In this document: positions 53,363 through 64,000 of the stretch, one piece after another
Layout of the letters: each line of letters begins with the position of its first letter
Position numbering within the stretch: the first letter of the stretch is position 1
DNA from: FEB-22 sp003105195
GTDB taxonomy: Bacteria; Pseudomonadota; Alphaproteobacteria; Rhizobiales; Xanthobacteraceae
Direction: 5' to 3'
Assembly (NCBI GenBank): GCA_027493405.1
Contig: JAOSKV010000048.1
Location: 1-64,000, forward strand
DNA length: 64,000 nt
Program-made: the position numbers and the translations under genes
The notes under the pieces: generated by a model
The model's input: the letters and a program-made list of their open reading frames with translations, nothing else
Database searches by the model: none
What the model was told of the DNA's origin: nothing

Positions 53363-54178
53363 TCACGCCGCCCGCAAGGTCTTCTCGCGCTGGATGATCT
53401 CGGATGCGAGCCGCAGATAGGCCTGGCTGCCGACGCATTTGAGGTCGTAGAGCAGCACCGGCTTGCCGTAGGACGGCGCCTCGGAGACACGCACATTGCG
53501 CGGAATGATGGTCTGATAGACCTTCTCGCCCATGAAGCTGCGCACGTCCTCGACAACCTGGCCGCAGAGATTGTTGCGCGCATCGAACATCGTCAGCACG
53601 ATGCCGTGGATGCTGAGCGCGGGATTGAGATTGGTCTTCACCTGCTCGACCGTCTTGAGGAGCTGCGAGAGTCCTTCCAGCGCGAAGAACTCGCATTGCA
53701 GCGGCACCAGGATCGAATCGGCCGCCGCCATGGCGTTGACGGTCACGAGGTTGAGCGACGGCGGACAATCGACCAGGACATAGCTGTATTCGAGCCCGCC
53801 CGCGGGGGCCGCATTGAGCTCGCGCAGGGCGTTGCGCAATCGGAAGGCGCGGTCGCGCTCCTGCGCGATCTGCAGCTCGAAGCCCGACAGGTCCATGGTC
53901 GAGGGCACGATGTGGAGCCGCGGCACCGCGGTCTCGTGGACCGCCCCCCGCATGGTGGCCTCGCCCATGAGCACGTCATAGGTGGAATGCCGCCGGCTCT
54001 TGTAGCTGATGCCGAGCCCGGTCGAGGCGTTGCCTTGGGGATCGAGGTCCACGACCAGCACATGCTCGCCGATGGCGGCGAGCGCGGTCCCCAGATTGAT
54101 GGCGGTGGTGGTCTTGCCGACGCCACCCTTCTGGTTGGCCAGGGCCAGAACGCGCGGGATCCGCGAAGTCTCGTTCAT
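53363..54178 (-). CDS. parA: chromosome-partitioning ATPase ParA
   Basis: A 271-residue Walker ATPase that guides ParB-parS complexes. The deviant Walker A is NQKGGVGKTTTAIN, switch-type region VDLDPQGNASTGL and Walker B-like YVLVDCPPSLNLVT are clear. The ATG at 54178 (MNETSRIPRVLAL) is preferred over 54199 because the family starts with a short lead into the first strand. It lies between parB and rsmG, all on the minus strand; rsmG ends 51 bases upstream. This trio is the usual alphaproteobacterial arrangement. Confidence 0.96.
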   Translation of the reverse strand: MNETSRIPRVLALANQKGGVGKTTTAINLGTALAAIGEHVLVVDLDPQGNASTGLGISYKSRRHSTYDVLMGEATMRGAVHETAVPRLHIVPSTMDLSGFELQIAQERDRAFRLRNALRELNAAPAGGLEYSYVLVDCPPSLNLVTVNAMAAADSILVPLQCEFFALEGLSQLLKTVEQVKTNLNPALSIHGIVLTMFDARNNLCGQVVEDVRSFMGEKVYQTIIPRNVRVSEAPSYGKPVLLYDLKCVGSQAYLRLASEIIQREKTLRAA

Positions 54179-54229
54179 TGTCAGTCCGGTTCGTTGCACG
54201 GCCGAATCGAGGCCGGATTCTACCCGCCG

Positions 54230-54910
54230 TTACAGGGTTTTGGCACGACGTTCGGCACGTCGGACCAGGACCAGGCGAGAACGCGGGTCGGTCCTCGAGG
54301 GGAGCAGCTTGGCGTCGATCGTCCAACATTTAGAGGCCGCGGTCAATTCAGCCTCTACATCTTGCCCCTTCGGAAACAAGCCTCGGGCCCCTCTTTTCAA
54401 CAAGGGACTCGCGAGCGCGAGGAGCTCCACGAGCGGCGCGAGAGCCCGGGCGGTCACGACGTCGGCCGGTTCATCGTGGACGGCCGCGAATTCCTCGATC
54501 CGCTGCGCGTGGATCCGTACCGGCAATCTCAGGCTCCGCGCGACCTCGCGCAGGAACGCGGCCTTCTTGCCGCTGCTTTCTACGAGATGGACCGAGGCGC
54601 CCGGCCTGTCGGCCAGGGCGCAGGCTAGCACCAACCCGGGAAATCCCCCTCCGGATCCCAGATCGATCCAGCGTTGCGCATCCGGGACCGCATCCAGCAG
54701 CTGAAGCGAATCCGCAACGTGGCGTGTCCACACCATCGGGATCGAGGCAGGCGCGACCAGATTGATGGTCTTCTGCCATTGCAGCAGGAGGGAGATGAAT
54801 CGATCGAGGCGCGCCAGGATTTCACGTGAAACTGGAGTCATGGCGAGCGCGGCCGCGCGATCGTCCGCCAGGGCGACTTCAGGGTCACGCGGAATGAACC
54901 GTGGCGCCAT
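54230..54910 (-). CDS. rsmG: 16S rRNA (guanine-527-N7)-methyltransferase RsmG
   Basis: A 226-residue methyltransferase that modifies G527 of 16S rRNA. The SAM motif is WIDLGSGGGFPGLVLA and the later GARGLFPKGQDVEAEL is typical. An ATG at 55054 is in frame, but its extra 48 residues are Arg-rich and unlike the family, so the ATG at 54910 is used. Its coding sequence contains a third parS-like site near 54818-54833. It lies 88 bases downstream of mnmG and is upstream of parA. Confidence 0.94.
   Translation of the reverse strand: MAPRFIPRDPEVALADDRAAALAMTPVSREILARLDRFISLLLQWQKTINLVAPASIPMVWTRHVADSLQLLDAVPDAQRWIDLGSGGGFPGLVLACALADRPGASVHLVESSGKKAAFLREVARSLRLPVRIHAQRIEEFAAVHDEPADVVTARALAPLVELLALASPLLKRGARGLFPKGQDVEAELTAASKCWTIDAKLLPSRTDPRSRLVLVRRAERRAKTL
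54818..54833. promoter_or_regulatory. parS-like site 3 (weak)
   Basis: GATTTCACGTGAAACT matches the consensus TGTTTCACGTGAAACA at 13 of 16 bases, with the central TTTCACGTGAAA intact. It is inside the rsmG coding region, close to the start of that gene. Confidence 0.6.
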
Positions 54911-54998
54911 CACTTGGCTCGAGCGGCTCCATCTCGCCTGTGATCCACGACCTCTGGATCCGGGCGCGAGCCTTGCGCAACGTATAGCCGATTCCGCC

Positions 54999-56877
54999 CT
55001 AGGCAGCAGTCTCGTTCGTTCCACGCCGGCGGTGTCGGCGCACATGCGCGGCAAGGAGCGTCAAGGCCGCCGGGGTGATCCCATCGATCCGGCCGGCCTG
55101 GCCGATGGTACGGGGCCGAATCGATCCAAGTTTCTGCCGCGCCTCCATGGACAGGCCGGGCAGTGCCGCATAATCCAGCGTCTCGGGAAGCTCCAGGCCC
55201 TCGTCGCGCCGGTAGGCCGCGATATCGGCATTCTGCCGGCCAAGATACACCGCATACCGGGCATCCGTCTCCAGCTGCTCGCCAATCATCGGCGCGAGCG
55301 ACCCGAGCTTTGGCCACACCTTCGCCAAGTCGGCGAGACGAATGTCCGGATACGAGAGAAGCTCGAAGGCCGTCCGCCGCTGGCCGTCCCGATTGAGCGT
55401 CAGGCCGTGGCGCGCCGCTTCGGAGGGGGTGAGCGAAACGGACAGCGCGAAGCTGCGCGCTTCGTCGAGCAGGGCCATCTTGCGCGTGAACGCCTCGGCC
55501 CGGCGCGCATCGACGCACCCGACCGCAATCCCTTTGCGGGTCAGCCGCTGGTCCGCATTGTCGGCCCGTAGCGAGAGGCGATACTCGGCCCGTGACGTGA
55601 ACATGCGATAGGGCTCGCTCACGCCGCGGGTCACAAGGTCGTCGATCATCACGCCGAGATAGCCCTCGGCGCGATCGAAGATGATCGGCTCGCCCCCGCC
55701 GGCCCGCGCCGCCGCATTCAGGCCCGCGACCAGCCCTTGCGCCGCCGCCTCCTCATAGCCGGTCGTGCCGTTGATCTGTCCCGCCATGTACAGTCCCGGC
55801 ACACGCTTGGTCTCGAGACTCGGCTCGAGCTCCCGCGGATCGACGTGGTCGTATTCGATCGCATAGCCGGGACGGACGATCCGGGCCTTCTCGAGCCCCG
55901 GAATGGTCGCGATCAGCGCCCGCTGCACCTCCTCGGGGAGCGAGGTCGAGATGCCGTTCGGATAGACCGTGGTGTCGTCGAGCCCCTCTGGTTCCAGGAA
56001 GATCTGGTGGCCGTCCCGCTCGCCGAACCGGACGATCTTGTCCTCGATGGAGGGACAGTAGCGCGGCCCGCGGCTTTGGATCTGTCCCGAATACATGGGC
56101 GAGCGAAGGACATTGGCGCGGATCACCGCATGCGTCGCCTCGTTCGTCCGCGTAATCGCACAGCAGATCTGAGGGTTCGGCAGCCGGTCGGTGAGGCTGG
56201 AAAACGGCTCAGGGGGCTCGTCCCCGGACTGGCTTTCGAGCGCAGCCCAATCGATGGTCGTGCCGTCCAGACGCGGGGGCGTTCCGGTCTTCAGCCGCCC
56301 AAGGACGAAGCCGATCCGCTCCAGGCTCAGGGACAGACCGATGGCGGGCGCCTCACCGGCCCGCCCGGCCGGAGTCGTCTGCTCGCCCAGATGAATGAGA
56401 CCCCGCAGGAAGGTGCCGGTGGTCAGGACCACCGCCCCCGCGTCCAGGATCCGCCCATCGACCAGGCGAATGCCCGCGACTCGACCTTCCGCAAGTATGA
56501 GGTCATCCGCTTCGGCCTCGATCGCGGTCAGGTTCCGCGTCTCGCGGATCGCCTGCTGCATCGCCCGGGCATAGAGCTTTCGGTCCGCTTGGGCCCGCGG
56601 CCCACGCACCGCCGGTCCCTTGCGGCGATTGAGGAGCCGGAACTGGATGCCACCCTGGTCGGCCACTCGCCCCATGAGGCCATCGAGCGCATCGATCTCG
56701 CGGACCAGATGACCCTTGCCAAGACCGCCGATGGCAGGATTGCAGGACATGGCGCCGATGGTCGCGATTCGATGCGTCACCAGAGCCGTGGCCGCGCCCA
56801 TGCGTGCCGCTGCGGCCGCGGCCTCGCAGCCGGCATGCCCGCCGCCGATCACGATCACGTCGAAGCCCAGAGACCAT
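54999..56877 (-). CDS. mnmG: tRNA uridine-5-carboxymethylaminomethyl enzyme MnmG (probable 1-base insertion near start)
   Basis: MnmG (GidA) works with MnmE to modify the wobble uridine of several tRNAs. The open part starts at a GTG (56858) as VIVIGGGHAGCEAAAAAARMG; the family normally has a few residues before VIVIG. An ATG at 56877 with GAGGG upstream reads MVSG then is out of frame by one base. Removing one C from CCC at 56865-56867 gives MVSGFDVIVIGGGHAG, the expected N-terminus. Other signatures: IGGLGKGHLVREIDALDG, and FMRPGYAIEYDHV-like RPGYAIEYDHVDPREL. The C-terminal helical domain is complete. About 625 residues. Confidence 0.9.
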
Positions 56878-57025
56878 GGCGCCCTCGCGGGTCGTTCTAG
56901 CGAAATGGGCCGGGCCGGTCAAAAGCCCTCGAGGTGAAGCAGCCGGGCGAATTCGCGAGTCCGGATTCACCGCAGATGGTGCACCGTAAGCCCCCCGTGG
57001 AGGTATCGTTGCGGATCAGAATCGA

Positions 57026-57041
57026 TGTTTCACGTGAAACA
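57026..57041. promoter_or_regulatory. parS site 1 (perfect)
   Basis: TGTTTCACGTGAAACA, an exact 16-base match to the ParB-binding consensus, between mnmG and mnmE. It lies about 3.8 kb from parB. Confidence 0.92.
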
Positions 57042-57051
57042 GTCCTGGACG

Positions 57052-57067
57052 CGTTTCACGTGAAACA
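57052..57067. promoter_or_regulatory. parS site 2
   Basis: CGTTTCACGTGAAACA, 15 of 16 bases matching the consensus, 10 bases after site 1. Two sites this close in an intergenic gap make a strong partition centre. Confidence 0.9.
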
Positions 57068-57078
57068 TCGAGACCGAG

Positions 57079-58445
57079 TCACTTCCCAATGCAGAAATCA
57101 CGAAATATCACATCCAATATGTCTTCCACGTCGATCCGTCCGGTGAGACGGCCCAGAGATACCGCCGCACTCCGAAGCTCCTCTGCCACGACCTCTTCGT
57201 CTCCGGGCCGACCCCCAATGCCCGCTGCAAGGCCTCGCGAGTCTCGACCAGTAGATGACGGTGGCGCGCACGGCTCAACAGTGCCGGCTCGCCGCCGTGA
57301 AGGGCATTTCTGGCATACCATGCGAGCGCGGCAACGAGCTCGCCGATTCCCGTCCCAACCGTGGCCGAAATCCAGAAGATAGGATCTTCGCCGAATCCAG
57401 ATTCGCCTATTGGTCCCTCACCCCCCAGGTCGACCTCACCCCTCAGGTCGACCTTGTTCCTGATCCACCAGACTCGGGCTGCAGATCCTGGAACCGGGGC
57501 GTCGCTCGGGCTCGCCATGCCATCCTCAGTGATCCAGAGCACCAGATCGGCCTGGGCGGCACGTGCCCGCGCACGGCGGACGCCTTCCAGCTCGATCGGA
57601 TCCTGCGTGTCGCGCACCCCGGCCGTATCGAGCAGCGTTACCGGAAAGCCCTCGAGATCCAGGTGCACCTCGATCACATCCCGCGTGGTCCCCGCATGGG
57701 GCGACACGATGGCGGCCTCCCGCCGCGCGAGTCGGTTGAGCAGGCTCGACTTTCCGGCATTGGGCGGCCCCGCGATGGCGACCACCAGACCCTCGCGCAG
57801 GCGTTCGCCCCGACGCCCGTCGGCCAGCACCTGGTCGATCTCGTGCGCCAGATCCCGTGCCACCCGGAGGGCCGGACCCATCAGCTCCTCGGGAACGTCT
57901 CCCTCGTCGGAGAAGTCGATGCCGGCCTCGACCAGCGCCATGGCTTCGATCAAGCGCTCCCGCCAGGCCTCGGCCCGGTCACCAAGAAGCCCTTGATAGT
58001 GCCGCAGGGCCTGGACCCGCTGCGCTTCCGTCTCCGCTGCGATCAGATCCGCGAGGCCCTCCACGGCCGTGAGGTCGAGCTTCCCGTTCTCGAAGGCGCG
58101 TCGCGTGAACTCGCCGGCTTCCGCCGGTCGAAGGCCTTCCACGGCCCCCAAGGTCTCGAGAACGGCCGCGACCACAGCCCGGCCGCCATGCAGGTGGAGC
58201 TCGACCATATCCTCCCCGGTCTCCGTCGCGGGCCCGGGCAGCCACAGCACAAGAGCATCGTCGAGAACACCTTTTGTAAATGGATTCAGTAGCTTACGAA
58301 GCACCGCGCGACGCGGCTCGGGCATCCGTGTCACCAATGTTTCGAGGCCGAATCGAGCCCTCGGGCCCGAGACGCGTACGACCGCGATGGCCGCCGGCGG
58401 CCGCCCCGACGACAGCGCGAAGATCGTATCCGGCTTCCCCGTCAC
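57079..58445 (-). CDS. mnmE: tRNA modification GTPase MnmE (single-base frameshift)
   Basis: MnmE is a GTPase that, with MnmG, modifies wobble uridines. The start is a GTG (58445) reading TGKPDTIFALSSGRPPAAIAVVRVSG. The N-terminal folate-binding domain has GEFTRRAFENGKLDLTAVEGLADLI. The G domain has G1 GPPNAGKSS, G3 DTAG and G4 RNKVDL. The frame breaks at about 57212-57216, after REALQRALG: adding one C to the C5 run (G on the coding strand) gives GGRPGDEEVVAEELRSAAVSLGRLTGRIDVEDILDVIF. The end is DFCIGK, with the family Cys. Corrected length is about 455 residues. An in-frame GTG at 58499 is an alternative start. Confidence 0.92.
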
Positions 58446-58655
58446 GGCTACCTTCACCTCAGGTGATGGAAGAATGATTTCATGGATTCGCACTTCCACA
58501 CTTCAGACCCGCGACCGCGGTGGCCCCAGGCGGCCGCGACAGTGCGAGCCGCTGCTGGCCACATGGCCGGGATCGCGAGCAGGCGTCAGGCGAGACTTTC
58601 CGGCACCGGGGCGTTATCCAGCGGATACGCACGAAAGTCACGTCCGGAGGCCCCG

Positions 58656-60751
<2,096 letters not shown>

Positions 60752-60758
60752 CTTGGCG

Positions 60759-60792
60759 CGAAAGAAAAATGGCCGGGACAGGCCCGGCCATT
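60759..60792 (-). terminator. intrinsic terminator of rho
   Basis: On the minus strand, AATGGCCGGG-CCTGT-CCCGGCCATT followed by TTTCTTT. The stem is ten perfect pairs and lies 27 bases after the rho stop. The same stem resembles a widespread alphaproteobacterial extragenic palindrome (ATGGCCGGG..CCCGGCCAT). Confidence 0.85.
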
Positions 60793-60818
60793 CGGATCGT
60801 GCCCGCGCGAGCGCGCCG

Positions 60819-62084
<1,266 letters not shown>

Positions 62085-62331
62085 GCGGGCTAATCCTGGT
62101 GGACGATCGGCGCGTGAAGTGGCCGATGCAAAGTAGAGGAAGGGAGTCTTAAGTTCTGGGGCGGGGAGGGCGTCCGGCCGTCGGGCCCGATGCTCCGTTC
62201 GGTCCCTGGACCAAAACTCGGAAGCATCTGCCTGCGTTCAGGCGACTGCGCACAAAATATGGAAAGACCGGGTCGGACGCAAGAGGCAGCGCCGGAGCCT
62301 GCCGCAGATCGTGCTCCGACCGATCCCCGGC

Positions 62332-62853
62332 TCAGAACGGCTTGACGATCACCAGGATCACGATTCCGACCATCAGCAGGGCCGGTATCTCGTTGATCAA
62401 GCGGTAGAATCTCTCGCTGCGCCGGTTCCGGTCGGAGGCGAAGTCCCGCACCCAGCCCGAGAACATTCCATGCATTGCGGACAGCGCCAGCGCCAACAGG
62501 AACTTGGCGAGCATCCAGCCGCTCGTGTAATGGCCGCCGTCATAGGCGAGCCACAGCCCCAGCGCCCAGGTGACCGTCATGGCCGGATTGATGATCACGG
62601 TCAGCAGTCGCCGCTCCATCACCTTGAAGGTTTCGGACTGCGGCGATCCGGGCTCCGCGGCGCAATGGTAGACGAACAGCCGCGGCAGATAGAGCATTCC
62701 GGCCATCCACGAGATCACGGCTATCACGTGCACGGCCTTGAACCACAGGTAGAGGCCCGAAGGCCGCCATACATACAGGCCGGCGACGAGTGCCCCGAGC
62801 ACCGCCAGCGCCACCACGGCGCGGATCACACGCGTCCGCGCCTCTGCCCTCAT
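62332..62853 (-). CDS. hemJ: protoporphyrinogen oxidase HemJ
   Basis: HemJ is the membrane-bound protoporphyrinogen IX oxidase of haem synthesis. The 173-residue protein has four to five hydrophobic segments with the family residues in WFKAVHVIAVISWMAGMLYLPRLFVYH (the two His and the Leu-Pro motif). The C-terminus FYRLINEIPALLMVGIVILVIVKPF is typical. The ATG at 62853 has GAGGGA upstream. It lies 10 bases after hemE, so the two haem genes are co-transcribed. Confidence 0.93.
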   Translation of the reverse strand: MRAEARTRVIRAVVALAVLGALVAGLYVWRPSGLYLWFKAVHVIAVISWMAGMLYLPRLFVYHCAAEPGSPQSETFKVMERRLLTVIINPAMTVTWALGLWLAYDGGHYTSGWMLAKFLLALALSAMHGMFSGWVRDFASDRNRRSERFYRLINEIPALLMVGIVILVIVKPF

Positions 62854-62863
62854 CGATCGTCCC

Positions 62864-63922
62864 TCAGCCCGCACCACGCACCCGCGCCAGCATGCGTTCC
62901 ACATGAGCGATCGGCGTCGGCGGCAGGATGCCGTGACCCAGATTGAACACATGCGGCCGACCCGCGAACGCCTCCAGCACCGCGTCCACGGCCGTGTCCA
63001 GCGCCGATCCCCCGGCGAGCAGTGCGAGCGGATCCAGGTTTCCCTGCACCGCCATCCTCGCCGGCACGGCACGCGCGACCAGATCCGGATCGATCATCCA
63101 GTCGAGGCCGACTGCGTCCACCGGAACGCCGCCTGCGAAACGCCCGAGCAGGCTGCCGATGCCGCGCGGAAAGCCGATGATCGTCGCATCCGGCACTTGC
63201 GCGCGCACACCCGACACGATTCGTCGGATCGGATCGACACACCAGCGCTCGAGTTCGCGCGGCGCAAGGATGCCGGCCCAGGTGTCGAAGATCTGCACCG
63301 CATCGACACCCGCCTTGAACTGCGCCACCAGATAGGCGATCGACGCCGCCACCAGCCGATCGATCAACACGCCAAAAACCTGCGGCTCACGATAAGCCAG
63401 CAGCCGAGCCGGCACTTGGTCGTCGCCGCCCCGCCCGCCCACCATGTAGGTTGCAACCGTCCAGGGTGCCCCGCAGAACCCGAGCAGCGTCACGCTCCCG
63501 GGCAGTTCGTTGCGTACCAGCCTGACGGTCTCATAGACGGGCGCAAGCCGCTCGTGATCGACCTCGTCCTCGAGCATCGCGATCGTCTCGGCATCGATCG
63601 CCGGCGCGAGCCTCGGCCCTTCGCCTGTCTCGAATGTCACGGCTTGCCCGAGCGCGTAGGGCACCACCAGGATATCCGAGAACAGGATCGCGCCGTCGAA
63701 GCCGAAACGCCGGATCGGCTGCAATGTCACTTCGGCTGCGAGCTTCGGCGTGAAGCAGAGATCGAGGAAGCTCGGAACCTTTTCGCGGATTGCACGATAT
63801 TCCGGGAGATAGCGTCCCGCCTGCCGCATGAGCCAGACCGGAGGCACGGCCTCGCGATGCCCCTTCAGCACGCGAAGAAGCGGCTTTCCGGTCGCGGGCG
63901 CATGCACAGGCATTCTCTTCAA
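62864..63922 (-). CDS. hemE: uroporphyrinogen decarboxylase
   Basis: HemE turns uroporphyrinogen III into coproporphyrinogen III. The 352-residue enzyme has VPPVWLMRQAGRYLPEYRA (catalytic region) near residue 27, FDGAILFSDILVVPYALG and GFCGAPWTVATYM. Length is normal. The ATG at 63922 or 63913 can be used. In Caulobacter the chromosomal origin lies beside hemE, and its position here at the end of the conserved origin-proximal block suggests the same. Confidence 0.96.
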   Translation of the reverse strand: MKRMPVHAPATGKPLLRVLKGHREAVPPVWLMRQAGRYLPEYRAIREKVPSFLDLCFTPKLAAEVTLQPIRRFGFDGAILFSDILVVPYALGQAVTFETGEGPRLAPAIDAETIAMLEDEVDHERLAPVYETVRLVRNELPGSVTLLGFCGAPWTVATYMVGGRGGDDQVPARLLAYREPQVFGVLIDRLVAASIAYLVAQFKAGVDAVQIFDTWAGILAPRELERWCVDPIRRIVSGVRAQVPDATIIGFPRGIGSLLGRFAGGVPVDAVGLDWMIDPDLVARAVPARMAVQGNLDPLALLAGGSALDTAVDAVLEAFAGRPHVFNLGHGILPPTPIAHVERMLARVRGAG

Positions 63923-63935
63923 TCCATATCGAGAA

Positions 63936-63980
63936 GAGTCTCTGTAGTGACTCTGTGACCGTGGATTGGACTCACGACTC
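63936..63980. promoter_or_regulatory. cluster of four GANTC sites upstream of hemE
   Basis: GANTC occurs at 63936, 63949, 63969 and 63976 (GAGTC, GACTC, GACTC, GACTC) within 45 bases in the short non-coding end of the window. GANTC is the target of CcrM, the cell-cycle methyltransferase of alphaproteobacteria. This may be the hemE promoter or the edge of the origin. Confidence 0.55.
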
Positions 63981-64000
63981 GCAGTCCACCGTCGATCCCC

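Overview
The window is a high-GC alphaproteobacterial chromosome segment. The right half carries the conserved order leuS-lptE-holA, parB-parA-rsmG-mnmG-mnmE, rho and hemJ-hemE, which in this class lies beside the replication origin. Two strong parS sites (57026-57041 and 57052-57067) sit between mnmG and mnmE, and a third, weaker one lies inside rsmG. hemE, the gene next to the origin in Caulobacter, is the last gene, and four GANTC (CcrM-type) sites lie just beyond it. The genus cannot be fixed from the sequence; Rhizobiales/Rhodospirillales-like gene content fits.

Layout. 1-5.2 kb: htpX end, rsmB, a heparinase-like gene and purH. 5.2-11.6 kb: an MFS carrier and the 180-kDa NAD-glutamate dehydrogenase. 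11.7-21.7 kb: housekeeping and stress genes (AhpD-like, TPM-domain, gamma-glutamyltransferase, VOC, tRNA-Gly, YbaK/ProX-like deacylase, CnoX-like thioredoxin, Lon-N, LigC-type ligase, Trm112-like, GST, UbiH-family hydroxylase). 21.8-26.4 kb: a collagen-like lipoprotein and an envelope-glycan style group (GT-C-like membrane protein, GtrA, FAD oxidoreductase). 26.4-31.4 kb: tesB and two tandem glnK-amtB ammonium modules, the second with a sigma-54-like promoter and a clear intrinsic terminator. 31.5-37.1 kb: an aminotransferase, ftsK, lolA and xthA. 37.2-39.4 kb: a single-gene TIR-transmembrane-WD40 protein, the best candidate for an undescribed sensing or defence function. 39.4-47.7 kb: a DnrO-like periplasmic protein with a Crp/Fnr regulator and an FNR-like operator, a cNMP-binding protein with an OmpR-type regulator, an L,D-transpeptidase, yggS, a diguanylate cyclase, an MFS carrier, a small membrane protein and a cytochrome c. 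47.9-64 kb: the origin-proximal core.

A pattern cuts across the window: eight genes (collagen-like lipoprotein, aminotransferase, lolA, xthA, parB, mnmG, mnmE, yyaL) are each explained by one added or missing base. Five of the eight fall in runs of four or five identical bases, including three five-base G/C tracts that all appear one base short. Since parB, mnmE and lolA should be functional, I read these mainly as assembly or base-calling errors and annotate the genes as frameshifted CDS. Extragenic palindromes of a family common in Rhizobiales occur three times. I see no transposons, prophage, integron or CRISPR array.
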